From contig JAPPDX010000120.1 in the NCBI GenBank assembly GCA_028824415.1, positions 1 through 35,496 on the forward strand: 35,496 bases of DNA. The letters are read 5' to 3'. Under the pieces are notes generated by a model that made no database searches, was not told the origin of the DNA, and saw nothing but the letters and a program-made list of their open reading frames with translations. The translations under genes were made by a program, and so were the position numbers. Positions 1 through 8,820 of this stretch are shown piece by piece. The first letter of the stretch is position 1. The number at the start of each line of letters is the position of its first letter. The stretch is from a bacterium (GTDB taxonomy: Bacteria; Actinomycetota; Acidimicrobiia; Acidimicrobiales; CATQHL01).

Positions 1-1
1 C

Positions 2-874
2 CGCGCGGCGGCCGAACCGCTGGCTCAGCGCCTGGAACTCGACCTGGGGAACCTCGCCTCGGGCATCGTGGAGGTCGTCGACCAGAACATGGCCGCCTCG
101 GCGCGCATGCACGCCGTGGAGCGGGGCGTGGACCTGCGCGGCGTCACGCTGCTGGCCTTCGGCGGTGCCGGTCCCGTGCACGCCTGCCGGGTGGCCGAGT
201 TGGTGGAGTCCTCCCGCGTGGTGTTCCCGGTGCACGCCAGCGTGCTGTCGGCGTTCGGGACACTGGTCACGCCGGTGCGCATCGACCTGGCCCGCAGCCT
301 GCTGCGGCCGCTGACCGAATTGCGCAGCGACGAGACCGGGCAGTTGCTGGAGTCCATGCGCAACGAGGGGCGGCGCGTTCTGGCCGGAGCGGGGGTTCCG
401 GCCGCTCAGGTCCGCTTCCGCTACGGCATCGACGTCCGTTATCGGGGCCAGGGGAACGAGATCACTGTCTGGCTGGGCGAGGGACCCGAGTGGCCGACCG
501 ATGACGCCGAGACGCTGGCCGCCTTCGAGGCCGAGTACAAACGGGTCTACGGGCTCACCATCGACGATGTTCCCGCCGAGGTGGTGACATGGCGACTGTC
601 CGCGTGGGCGCCGGTGACGGGAGTGGCTCCGGATCTCGCCGCCCCGGCCGGCGGTGAGGTCGCCCCGATCGACCGACGGACGGTACGTTTCGGTCGGGAT
701 CGGGAACCCGGCGAGGTGTCTGTCTACGAGCGGGCCGGACTGCCGGCGGGCACCCGCCTGGAAGGTCCGATCATCATCTCCGAGGCCGAGACGACGGTCG
801 TGATCCGCCCCGGCTGGACGGTTGAGGTCAACGCCGACGGCAGCCTGATGGCGCAACGGGAGGAGGCGCGATGA
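2..874 (+). CDS. hyuA: Hydantoinase/oxoprolinase subunit A (HyuA type), C-terminal part
   Basis: This is the 3' end of a gene whose start lies before the window; the frame is open from base 2. HyuA-type subunits work with HyuB in ATP-dependent opening of cyclic amides such as hydantoins or 5-oxoproline. The visible part holds the family's glycine-rich stretch LLAFGGAGPVHAC, an arginine-rich domain-closing segment and a C-terminal beta-rich region ending in EGPIIISEAETTVVI, typical of these proteins. It overlaps the next gene by 4 bases (ATGA), so the two are translationally coupled. The substrate cannot be told from the sequence; N-methylhydantoinase, acetone carboxylase-like and 5-oxoprolinase members look alike in this region. 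Confidence 0.9.
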   Translation, partial: RAAAEPLAQRLELDLGNLASGIVEVVDQNMAASARMHAVERGVDLRGVTLLAFGGAGPVHACRVAELVESSRVVFPVHASVLSAFGTLVTPVRIDLARSLLRPLTELRSDETGQLLESMRNEGRRVLAGAGVPAAQVRFRYGIDVRYRGQGNEITVWLGEGPEWPTDDAETLAAFEAEYKRVYGLTIDDVPAEVVTWRLSAWAPVTGVAPDLAAPAGGEVAPIDRRTVRFGRDREPGEVSVYERAGLPAGTRLEGPIIISEAETTVVIRPGWTVEVNADGSLMAQREEAR

Positions 875-2544
875 GTTCCGGCGCGAGCCAATCACCGCGG
901 CGTTTCGACGGCGTCGACCTGCAGGTTCTCTGGCAGAGCATCATCTCCACGGTCAACGAGCAGGCCACCGCCCTGCAGCGCTCGGCCTTCAGCCCCATCG
1001 TGCGGGAGGCCGGCGATCTGGCCAACGGCCTCTTCGATCCCAGGGGGCGCATGGTTGCTCAGGCCGTCACCGGCACCCCCGGCCACATCAACTCTCTGGC
1101 CATGGGCGTCATGGCGGTGCTGGCCGAGCATCCGGCCGAGACGCTGGCGCCGGGCGACGTGCTCATCACCAACGACCCCTACAAGACGTGCGGCCAGCTG
1201 CTCGACGTGACGGTCATGACGCCGGTGTTCAGGGGCGGGCGGCTCGTCGCCTTCTTCTGCTCCACGATCCACCACTCCGACGTGGGCGGCTACGGCATCG
1301 GCGCCGGCGGCCGCGACGTGTTCGAGGAGGGCCTCTGGATCCCCATTTGCAAGCTCATGGTGGCGGGCGAGCGCAACACCGATGTCTGGAACTTCATCCT
1401 CTCGAACGTACGAACCCCCGATCATGTGGCAGGCGACCTGCATGCCCAGATGGCCTCCGCGGCGGTGGGGGCGGAGCGACTGCAGGCTCTCTGCGACGCC
1501 TGGGGGCTCGAGGACATCGACGACCTGGCCGACGAGATCATCGAGCGCTCCGAGGAGGCCACCCGGGAGAGCATCCGCGCCCTGCCGGCGGGAACCCACG
1601 AGGCGGAGGCCCTGCTCGACCTCGCCGACGGCTCGATGGTGACCATTCACTGCCAGGTCACCGTCGACCCCGAGGCGGGTGAGATCCTGGTGTCCTACGA
1701 GGGCTCGTCGGAGGCGAGCCGCTGGGGGATCAACGTCGTGCGCAACTACACGCACGCCTACACCACCTTCACCGTCCGATCGATGTTGAACCCCGAGATC
1801 CCCAACAACCACGGCAGCCTGGCGCCGATCCGCCTGGCCGCACCGGAAGGGTCGATCGTGAACGCAGTGTCGCCCCAGCCCTGCACGGCGCGCCACGTGG
1901 TGGGCATGTTCCTGCCCAACGCCCTGCTGAAGGCGCTGGCACCCCTCAAGCCGGGCCAAGCGATGGCGGAGGGCTCCGGTGCGGTGTGGACGATGCAGGT
2001 CAGCGGTTCCCACCCCGACGGCAGACCCTTCATCACCGCCATGTTCACCTACGCCGGGGGCGTGGGTGGGCGAGCCACCAAGCCCGGGCTGTCGGCCTGC
2101 TCGTACCCCACGGGCGTGGCGGCGGTGCCGGTGGAGGTCGTGGAGGCCTCGGCGCCGATCCGTTTCCTGCGCAAGGAGTTGCGGGTCGGCTCCGGTGGCG
2201 CGGGCCGCCAACCGGGCGGCGACGGCCAGACCATCGAGTTCCTGGTCGACACCGACCGGGAATGGCAGCTCAACGCCGTCACCAGCCGGCTCACCGCGGC
2301 CCCCCAGGGCCTCGACGGCGGTGAGCCCGGTGCGGCGGGCAGCTTCTGTGTCAACGGCGAGCCCGTGGTCACGCAGGCTCGCCTGAGCTTGGAACCCCAC
2401 GACGTGGTCCGCCTCGACCTCCCCGGCGGAGGCGGCTACGGCCCACCCGCGGAGGAAGTCGAAACCCCCGATGCCGCCGAGACCGCTTGGGCGCAGGACC
2501 TGGCGAAGCGACTGGCTCGCCGCTCCGATCGCGTGGCGGGCTGA
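871..2544 (+). CDS. hyuB: Hydantoinase/oxoprolinase subunit B (HyuB type)
   Basis: A complete 557-residue HyuB-family protein. Family features seen: an N-terminal FSPIVREAGDLANGLFD segment, TNDPYKTCGQLLDVTVMTPVF near residue 100, the histidine motif IHHSDVGGYGIGAGG, and a Gly-rich C-terminus with RLDLPGGGGYG. HyuB is the partner of HyuA in cyclic amide hydrolysis and is cytoplasmic. The ATG at 871 overlaps the HyuA stop by four bases, so the two subunits are probably made in fixed ratio. Length and order are normal. Substrate unknown; the nearby nucleoside-type importer and amidohydrolase make a cyclic ureide possible, but that is inference. Confidence 0.92.
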   Translation: MSSGASQSPRRFDGVDLQVLWQSIISTVNEQATALQRSAFSPIVREAGDLANGLFDPRGRMVAQAVTGTPGHINSLAMGVMAVLAEHPAETLAPGDVLITNDPYKTCGQLLDVTVMTPVFRGGRLVAFFCSTIHHSDVGGYGIGAGGRDVFEEGLWIPICKLMVAGERNTDVWNFILSNVRTPDHVAGDLHAQMASAAVGAERLQALCDAWGLEDIDDLADEIIERSEEATRESIRALPAGTHEAEALLDLADGSMVTIHCQVTVDPEAGEILVSYEGSSEASRWGINVVRNYTHAYTTFTVRSMLNPEIPNNHGSLAPIRLAAPEGSIVNAVSPQPCTARHVVGMFLPNALLKALAPLKPGQAMAEGSGAVWTMQVSGSHPDGRPFITAMFTYAGGVGGRATKPGLSACSYPTGVAAVPVEVVEASAPIRFLRKELRVGSGGAGRQPGGDGQTIEFLVDTDREWQLNAVTSRLTAAPQGLDGGEPGAAGSFCVNGEPVVTQARLSLEPHDVVRLDLPGGGGYGPPAEEVETPDAAETAWAQDLAKRLARRSDRVAG

Positions 2545-2928
2545 GTGGCGCTGGTCCTCGACGCCGGCGCCGTCTCGTTCCTAGCCGGGCGGTCCCGCCG
2601 GTCGTATGCCCTGATCGCTGCCCTCCGGGACGAGGCGCTCTGGCCTCCGACGGTTCTCTCACCCGTTCTCGTCGAGTGCCTGCAAGGTCACGCGGGAAGG
2701 GATGCCCTGGCGAATCGGTTGCTCAAGTCCTGTGAGATTCTCGAGGAGGTCGACGAGCAGCTCGCCCGCCGGGCGGCCCGACTCCGCGCCGCGCCGCGGC
2801 GCGGTTCCGCGGTCGACGCGCTTGTCGTGGCCGTCGCCGAACCGGGTGGCGCCGTGCTGACAACCGATGCCGGCGACCTGCGGGCGCTCGCGTCCGGCGC
2901 CCTCAACGTCACCGTCGAGGCCGTGTAG
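2545..2928 (+). CDS. Solitary PIN-domain protein (VapC-like)
   Basis: A 127-residue protein that starts with GTG directly after the hyuB stop. It has the acidic PIN set: D6 in LVLDAG, E44 in PVLVECLQG, D91 in GSAVDALVVAVA and D108/D111 in LTTDAGDL. PIN domains are Mg-dependent RNases, most often VapC toxins. No antitoxin gene is visible: the DNA before it codes for the end of hyuB, and the DNA after it is noncoding. It may be an orphan toxin, a domesticated RNase, or be controlled by an antitoxin elsewhere. There is no clear ribosome binding site apart from hyuB sequence, so translation probably depends on hyuB. The function as toxin is inferred from the family only. Confidence 0.72.
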   Translation: MALVLDAGAVSFLAGRSRRSYALIAALRDEALWPPTVLSPVLVECLQGHAGRDALANRLLKSCEILEEVDEQLARRAARLRAAPRRGSAVDALVVAVAEPGGAVLTTDAGDLRALASGALNVTVEAV

Positions 2929-2995
2929 AGAAGCCCCGGTCCAGCAGAACCACCAGCCGAACAACATGGCGGTGTGCGTCATTCCGCCCTCTGTC

Positions 2996-3022
2996 GTCAT
3001 TCCGGCGAAGGCCGGAATCCAG
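2996..3022. repeat. Dispersed palindromic repeat, short form (copy 1)
   Basis: ATTCCGGC and GCCGGAAT arms around GAAG, preceded by GTC and followed by CCAG. The same core occurs at 26071, 27271 and, with an insertion, at 21264, 34208 and 35196. It resembles the REP-like intergenic palindromes common in bacterial genomes. Confidence 0.8.
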
Positions 3023-3221
3023 GGCGGTGGTTCGATCTGTCTGGGACACCTCTGCGAGGAGTGAGGTGGCCGCAGTTTCTCAGCCCGATCAGGTTCTCGT
3101 TGGTGAAGGCAAGTCAGGACTGTCACACGCCGGTGTGAGACTGCGGACATGGTGGCGTCGTGTCAATGCTCACTGACAAGGGGCGAGCGCAAGCATCACG
3201 ACAGGATTCGTGTGCTGGAAC

Positions 3222-3249
3222 CACATGTCCCGCATGTGCGGGACATGTG
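3222..3249. promoter_or_regulatory. Perfect 28-base palindrome before csb1, possible operator
   Basis: Two 13-base arms (CACATGTCCCGCA and its exact complement) flank a central TG. Each arm end contains ACATGT. The centre lies about 80 bases before the csb1 start. Symmetry of this quality just before an operon suggests a dimeric repressor or activator site, or a hairpin in the leader RNA. No regulator gene is adjacent, so the partner is unknown. Confidence 0.5.
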
Positions 3250-3315
3250 TACCCAATCAGTAGGATCCGGCGCTAATAGGAAATAAGAAAGACCGGACAA
3301 AAGGGAAAGGAATGA

Positions 3316-4515
3316 ATGATGAAGACAATTTCACTGAGCGATCTCGTGGCGGGATGTGCCGACGACTCGTTCGATGCCGGAATCCGGATCGATGCGGAGT
3401 TGGAGCCGATCGGCGGTCCCGGTGCATCGGTCAAACCGGCTGTGTACGACGGGGGCGCGTATCAACTGGATCGCCGCTGGGCTGACCCGGACGACGAGGA
3501 GCCGGCGCCGGTCATCGTCATCGACAACGTGCCCTCGCAGGCGAACCGGTTGGAGGAGGCGATCCGCCTGCGGCGCGACTCGATGGGCGTCCCCGAGATG
3601 GTGCTGGACTTGTCCGAGGTTCCGCAGCTTCCAGCGCACTTGCCGGCATCCATCTCGAGTTGGCACTTCCCTCACCGTGTGGCGGACGCCTACCTGCGCG
3701 ACTCGCAGATCGACGGAATCGACTTCGAGAAGCATGAGTTGGGCGAGGCGCTGCTTGCCGCCACGCCGTGGTCGGCTTCGGCGCTTATCGCTTGGTTCCC
3801 GGGCGCGGCGCTGTATGGCTTCTGGCAATCGCATCTGGGCAAGAAGCGGGCGAATACCAAGCACGCCCGCGCCTGGGTCTCCGAGATCGTCGGTTGGTAC
3901 CCGGCAGCTTCCGATACGAAGGTGAAGGGTCTCAAGGGGGACCCGCTGAACCTCAACACCGACGAGGTGGTGACATCGAACGCGGACGACCGCGTCAGTT
4001 GGGACATCGGCAAGGTGAAGCGGACGGACGCGAAGACCGACAAGCTCTCCGAAATGGGCCACGGCCAGGTGCCGTTCATGCGCGACGCTGATGCTGCGGC
4101 GTCGGCGGTGTCGTTCTCGCGCATCTCCCAGAGAGCGACGGTGTCGTTTGCGCAGCTCCGCAGGATCAGTCTCGGGCATGACTACTTGTCAGAAGCCGAT
4201 GCGGCCGCGCGGGCGCTCCTGGTGGCGTTGGGTCTGCATGCACACGTGCTCGCATTCGGCCGCGGCTTCGCGCTGCGCTCGGGTGCCGATCTTCGAGCCG
4301 TCGCCACGACAGCCTCATGGCTCGGGGCGACGCGCGACGAGGAACGTGCTCTCGGTGGTGCGGCGGAGACCGGGGAGCTACTTCGGTCGGCTCGTGATCA
4401 CGCGGAGTCAGTTGGCGTCCAGTTGGACGGCTGGGGACGCGAGCCGGTACGGCTGACGCCCAAGGAGAACCTGCGCGGGGCTATCGCGGCGTCGTGGCCG
4501 GAGTTCGCCGAATGA
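3316..4515 (+). CDS. csb1: Type I-G CRISPR backbone protein Csb1 (Cas7 group)
   Basis: A 399-residue member of the Csb1/GSU0053 family, the Cas7-like protein that coats crRNA along the spacer in type I-G (old I-U) Cascade. The family hallmark VPSQANRLEEAI is at residues 72-83, preceded by VIVIDN; a central SALIAWFPGAALYGFWQSH segment is also typical. The start is one of two tandem ATG codons (3316, 3319), preceded by GGGAAAGGA. It is the first gene of the cas operon; its stop overlaps the start of csb2 as ATGA. Length is usual for the family. The assignment rests on the motif, the length and the flanking csb2 and cas3. Confidence 0.9.
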   Translation: MMKTISLSDLVAGCADDSFDAGIRIDAELEPIGGPGASVKPAVYDGGAYQLDRRWADPDDEEPAPVIVIDNVPSQANRLEEAIRLRRDSMGVPEMVLDLSEVPQLPAHLPASISSWHFPHRVADAYLRDSQIDGIDFEKHELGEALLAATPWSASALIAWFPGAALYGFWQSHLGKKRANTKHARAWVSEIVGWYPAASDTKVKGLKGDPLNLNTDEVVTSNADDRVSWDIGKVKRTDAKTDKLSEMGHGQVPFMRDADAAASAVSFSRISQRATVSFAQLRRISLGHDYLSEADAAARALLVALGLHAHVLAFGRGFALRSGADLRAVATTASWLGATRDEERALGGAAETGELLRSARDHAESVGVQLDGWGREPVRLTPKENLRGAIAASWPEFAE

Positions 4516-5993
4516 CTCTGGTCATTGATGTCGAGTTCCTGCACGGGACGTTCAGGGCCGACCCGGCGGGCTTGGCGCACACCGGGCGGATGACGCGGGG
4601 TGAGTGGCCGCCGTCGCCCGCCAGGGTGTTCGCCGCGTTGATCGCGGCGGACGGCACGGGAGCACGATGCCGGATCACCGATGGATCCGAACTCGAATTG
4701 CTCGAACGGCTCGATCCGCCGGTCATTCATGCCGATCCGCTACCCGTTCACGATCAGGAACTACACCAGGTGCTGCAGATGCGATATGTCGTTCACCAGC
4801 AGCAGTCGCCGGCGAGGGAGACGCATCAGGAGTACGCAGCGCGCAGAGGAGTTGCGGTTCATCCTGGTGTGCGGGTGTGTCCGAAAACGCCCCGCGTGCG
4901 CTACGTCTACTCGGCGGATCTCAGTCCCGCCACGGTGGATGCAATCCGTCGACGCGCCGCGCGCGTTGGTTATCTGGGCACGGCAGACTCTCCTGTTCGG
5001 GTCCGGATTTCAACTGAATCCCCCGAGGCAATCCTCGGTACGGAGTTCAGGCCGGACCCTGTTGGCGACTTATCGATTGCCGTTCCGCGGGAAGGGCACC
5101 TGCAGGCCTGGGACGCCTTGTACGAGGCGTGGTGCGAGCGAGGAGTTGCTGTGGGCCGGGGCCAGTATCCGGCGCTGCGGTATCAGGTGAACTACCGCGC
5201 CCGACGCGATTCTGCTGACGCGGTGGATCGCGGCGAGGTTGTGGCATGGCTCTGTCTTCGGTCGCCGCGCACCGGTCGCCGCGCGTGGGTGTCGGGGCGG
5301 CGCATCAGCTCGGTCACTTCGCTGTTCAAGAAAGCGGTACTCGTCCAGCACCAGAGTCTGTTCGGCGAGCCACCGGCCGTGCTGCACGGGCACGACAATC
5401 GTCGAGGTGGCTACGAACTGGCGCGCTTCTTGGCCTTGCCGGACGTCGGCTTCGATCATTCGCGGGGACGCATTCATGGACTCGCCCTGTGGCTGCCGCC
5501 AGCGACTGCCGAGACGGTCCGGCGGGCGCGCGCTGCGGCCACATCCGTGTCGAGGCTCGTCGGAGCCGGGATCGACGTCGGTGTCGCTCCTTGGGGCGGC
5601 GAGGTCCGGCCGGTGGCGCTGACTCCCCGACGTTGGATGCAGGCATCCGAGCGCTGGGTCACGGCGTTCCCCGCTCTGTTCGAGCGGCACGGGCCGCTAA
5701 CGCTTGCGGAGGTCTCACGGTGGTGTGTTCATGCGGGTCTGCCGGAGCCGGTGGCGTTCCGCGCCGACCGCCACCCGCTCATTCACGGCGCGGTGGATCT
5801 GAGGCCAGTCGAGGTGCATCGCCCGGATCGGCCACGGCGGCCGTACGCCCACGTCGAGGTCGCTTTCGCGGAGCCGGTTAGAGGCCCCGTGGTGATCGGC
5901 GCAGGACGTCAACGCGGCTTCGGACTGTGCCTGCCGCTTCGTGGCCAGCCGGTGGCGCGAGCCGGAGACGCCGGGGATGGTCAAGGTGACTGA
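4512..5993 (+). CDS. csb2: Type I-G Csb2, Cas5-Cas6 fusion
   Basis: A 493-residue GSU0054/Csb2-family protein. In type I-G this single chain combines a Cas5-like domain, which caps the crRNA 5' handle, with a Cas6-like endoribonuclease that cuts the precursor at the repeat hairpin. The N-terminus MTLVIDVEFLHGTFRA and the EWPPSPARVFAALIAADG segment are typical. A glycine/arginine loop, GAGRQRGFGLC at about residues 463-473, matches the Cas6 G-rich loop. The ATG at 4512 is chosen over an upstream in-frame GTG (4494) because it makes the ATGA overlap seen throughout this operon. The strong hairpin of the downstream repeats is its expected substrate. Confidence 0.88.
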   Translation: MTLVIDVEFLHGTFRADPAGLAHTGRMTRGEWPPSPARVFAALIAADGTGARCRITDGSELELLERLDPPVIHADPLPVHDQELHQVLQMRYVVHQQQSPARETHQEYAARRGVAVHPGVRVCPKTPRVRYVYSADLSPATVDAIRRRAARVGYLGTADSPVRVRISTESPEAILGTEFRPDPVGDLSIAVPREGHLQAWDALYEAWCERGVAVGRGQYPALRYQVNYRARRDSADAVDRGEVVAWLCLRSPRTGRRAWVSGRRISSVTSLFKKAVLVQHQSLFGEPPAVLHGHDNRRGGYELARFLALPDVGFDHSRGRIHGLALWLPPATAETVRRARAAATSVSRLVGAGIDVGVAPWGGEVRPVALTPRRWMQASERWVTAFPALFERHGPLTLAEVSRWCVHAGLPEPVAFRADRHPLIHGAVDLRPVEVHRPDRPRRPYAHVEVAFAEPVRGPVVIGAGRQRGFGLCLPLRGQPVARAGDAGDGQGD

Positions 5994-8820
5994 CCGCGCG
6001 GTGCTTCCGCCCGCACCTCCGTTCACAGAGTTCTACGAGGCCGTCAACGGGAGGGAGCCGTTCCCGTGGCAGTCTCGGCTCGCGGCACAAGTAGCCGGCG
6101 GTGACGGCTGGCCGCGGGAGGTCGGCGTTCCGACGGGGGTGGGCAAGACCGCCTGCTTGGAGGTCGCGATCTGGTGGCTGGCCTCGCAGGCTCACCTCCC
6201 GCCCGACGAGCGAACCGCGCCGACAAGAGTCTGGTGGGTCGTGAACCGTCGACTTCTCGTGGACTCCACGTGGCAGCACGCAGAGCGGATCCGCGGGTTG
6301 CTCTCGGCTGCTGCGGCGGACGCCGAGGCCGGCGCAACAGCGCTCGGCGCGAGCGAGTCCGTCGCGGTGCGCCTGCGCTCGTTGGCGGTGGACGCTGGGA
6401 CAGACCCGCTTGAAGTGATTCGCCTGCGAGGCGGCGTTGCGTGGCGCCGACCAACTGATCCATCGCAGCCCGCAGTGATCCTGTCCACCATTCCGATGTA
6501 CGGGTCGCGGTTGCTGTTCCGCGGTTACGGGTCCTCGTGGTCGATGCGGCCAGTCGACGCGGCTCTAGCAGGCACCGACAGCCTCGTCCTCGTCGATGAG
6601 GCGCATCTGGCGCGCCACTTGATGAACCTCTTCCCCGCCCTGGAAGAGTGCGCGCCCGTGCAGCGTGGACTCCTCAACCCGTGTCGTGCGGTACCTCGTG
6701 TCGTTTCCCTAACGGCCACCGGCGGCGATCACGGCCACCGCTTCGAACTCGACGAAGCCGATGAGAGTCATCCGGAGATCGCCCGGCGACTCGACGCAGC
6801 GAAGCCGACCGAGATCAGAATCCACGACAAGCCCGATCAAGTCCGCCCGTTGGTCGAGGCGGCCACGTCACTGCTGCAGTCGTCTCCCCGACCGGCGAAC
6901 TGCGTCATCTTCGTGAACTCCCCGGACACGGCCCGCGCGGTTAAGCACCGTCTGGCCTCGGAGAAGGGAAGCGGGGTGACCGCAGACGACATCGTGGTTC
7001 TCACCGGCCGGACCCGCGAGCGTGAGGCAGTGGCGGCGCGCACCAGGATTCTCAGCGAGATGCGAGCCGGGGCCGACCAAGGGCCGCGGTCCGGTCACCT
7101 GGTGGTGGTCGCGACGCAGACGCTCGAAGTCGGCGCCGACATCGACGCACAGCTTCTGGTGACCGAATCGTGTGGCGTGCGCGCCCTGATCCAACGCTTC
7201 GGACGGCTGAATCGTCTCGGCCGCCACCTGGACGCCCGGGCGGTCTATGTGCATTGCCCGCCTGCCCGCGGAGCCGCCGACGGCTGGCCGGTCTATGGCC
7301 ATGAGCCGGAACTGGTCCTGGAACGGCTCCAGGACGGAGCGGGTGACGGGGATACGGTCGACCTCGCGCCGCGGAGGATCGCCGCCGTGCTCGGCACGCC
7401 ATCCGATGATCACGGAAGAGCTCCGGAGGTTCTGCCGGCCCTGCTCTGGGAGTGGACCAAGACGACAATCCCCCCGGCCGGAGAAGCACCGGTGGAGCCC
7501 TATTTCTCGGGCATCGTGCGGCCTGAACGCTCCGTCTCGCTGCTCTGGCGTGTTCATGTGCCTGGGGCCGGCGAGCGCTTGTGGCCACGCCCGCGGGAAG
7601 AGGAGTTCCTCGATGTCTCTATCGGTGCGTTCCGGCAGGCGCTGGGCAAATCGGAGACCGTCAGCCGCCTTGGTTCCGATGCAGCGTCAGTCGAGGAAGT
7701 GGACATCACCGGAGTGCGGCCGGGTGATCAGATCGTCCTGCCGGCTGATCGGGGTCTGCTCGACGCTGATGGCTGGAACCCCGTGGCAACCCAGGTCGTC
7801 GCCGATCTCTCTCTGCTGCCGCACGGCCTTCCGCTGGACCTGCAAGCACTACGGCGGCTCTGCCGCGACCCCGCCGCGTCTGACGGGCAACTGCCGGTTG
7901 AGCGGCTCGAGAAGCTGCTCGACCTAGTTGTCGGTGAAGGCGACGAGGACGACGAGATCGACGAAGGCGAGCGCTTCGCGGCATTGGAGAGCCTGGTGGA
8001 TCTGCTGGCCCAGCACCCGCCCCGGCATCTCAACGACGCCGACTATCAGGACGCCGGATTGGCGGATTGGGGGGAGTTCATCGCCGGCTTGAATCGGGAC
8101 CTGCCGCCGGACGGTCCGCGCCGCGAGGTCCCTCGTCTTGTGCGTAAGCAGACGCTCGAGATCAGTCATGTTGTCGAACTCGACGAGTTGTCTCTCGCGG
8201 CGACGGCGACAGGTCTGGATCTTCACGGCGACGAGGTGGGCACGCGGGCGGCGCGGCTGGCGGCCGCGCTCGGCGTTCCCGCCGATCTGGTGGCCATCGT
8301 GCAGCGCGCCGGTTCGCTCCACGACGTCGGGAAAGCAGATCGTCGCTTCCAGCGGTGGCTTGACCCTCTAGGTGTCGCAACCAGCCCTGTCGCCAAGTCG
8401 GCGATGCCGCGGACCAGGTGGGCAGCCGCGCGGGCCGCAGCAGGATGGCCTGCCGGTGGCCGCCATGAGGACCTCTCCGCCCGCCTCGTGGCCGCGTGGC
8501 TCAAGACGGCAGGTTCTGACCTGGCCAACGACGAGGCAGATCTTCTCCTTCACCTTGTCATCAGCCATCACGGCAAGGGGCGACCGCTCGTCCCGCCGGT
8601 TGCGGATGGCAGCCCGACACTCGTCTCCTACGAGATTGAGGGTGTGGCCGTCTCAGGCCCGTCCGATCTGTCCATCGTTGACTGGTCACAGCCTGCACGC
8701 TTCAAGCGACTCAACGACCTGTATGGGCCGTGGGGGCTGGCACTGCTCGAGGCGATAGTCCGCCAGGCCGACCACGCCGTGTCGGCTGGAGCGCTGGTGC
8801 GCGAGCTGGAGGTCCACTGA
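5977..8820 (+). CDS. cas3: Cas3 helicase-nuclease, type I-G order (helicase then HD)
   Basis: A 947-residue Cas3 that unwinds and shreds target DNA after Cascade binding. The helicase comes first: Walker A VPTGVGKTA near residues 51-59, DEAH box LVDEAH near 207, motif III-like SLTATGG, then VVATQTLEVGADID and LIQRFGRLNRLGR in the second RecA domain. The HD nuclease is C-terminal, with SLHDVGKADRRF (H782, D783) and ISHHGKG (H864, H865). This inverted order (HD last) is characteristic of I-G Cas3. The ATG at 5977 is preceded by GGAG at 9 bases and overlaps csb2 by 17 bases; GTG 5941 and GTG 5986 are alternatives. All key residues appear intact, so interference is probably functional. Confidence 0.93.
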   Translation: MVKVTDRAVLPPAPPFTEFYEAVNGREPFPWQSRLAAQVAGGDGWPREVGVPTGVGKTACLEVAIWWLASQAHLPPDERTAPTRVWWVVNRRLLVDSTWQHAERIRGLLSAAAADAEAGATALGASESVAVRLRSLAVDAGTDPLEVIRLRGGVAWRRPTDPSQPAVILSTIPMYGSRLLFRGYGSSWSMRPVDAALAGTDSLVLVDEAHLARHLMNLFPALEECAPVQRGLLNPCRAVPRVVSLTATGGDHGHRFELDEADESHPEIARRLDAAKPTEIRIHDKPDQVRPLVEAATSLLQSSPRPANCVIFVNSPDTARAVKHRLASEKGSGVTADDIVVLTGRTREREAVAARTRILSEMRAGADQGPRSGHLVVVATQTLEVGADIDAQLLVTESCGVRALIQRFGRLNRLGRHLDARAVYVHCPPARGAADGWPVYGHEPELVLERLQDGAGDGDTVDLAPRRIAAVLGTPSDDHGRAPEVLPALLWEWTKTTIPPAGEAPVEPYFSGIVRPERSVSLLWRVHVPGAGERLWPRPREEEFLDVSIGAFRQALGKSETVSRLGSDAASVEEVDITGVRPGDQIVLPADRGLLDADGWNPVATQVVADLSLLPHGLPLDLQALRRLCRDPAASDGQLPVERLEKLLDLVVGEGDEDDEIDEGERFAALESLVDLLAQHPPRHLNDADYQDAGLADWGEFIAGLNRDLPPDGPRREVPRLVRKQTLEISHVVELDELSLAATATGLDLHGDEVGTRAARLAAALGVPADLVAIVQRAGSLHDVGKADRRFQRWLDPLGVATSPVAKSAMPRTRWAAARAAAGWPAGGRHEDLSARLVAAWLKTAGSDLANDEADLLLHLVISHHGKGRPLVPPVADGSPTLVSYEIEGVAVSGPSDLSIVDWSQPARFKRLNDLYGPWGLALLEAIVRQADHAVSAGALVRELEVH

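Larger units (their letters stand above)
2929..3315 (+). other. Intergenic region upstream of the cas operon
   Basis: No gene is seen in these 387 bases. The stretch holds a dispersed repeat (2996-3022), a small hairpin with TCACAC/GTGTGA arms (3123-3138), a TGTCA...TGACA inverted pair near 3161-3178 and a perfect 28-base palindrome (3222-3249). The last 60 bases before csb1 are clearly less GC-rich than the surroundings and contain TAATAG near 3274 and the ribosome binding stretch GGGAAAGGA just before the start. The cas operon promoter must lie here, but I cannot assign a -35/-10 pair with confidence. Confidence 0.55.

Noticed and set aside
892..2400. A 502-residue minus-strand frame over hyuB
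   Set aside because: Shadow of hyuB, with low-complexity His/Arg/Gly-rich composition and no family motif.
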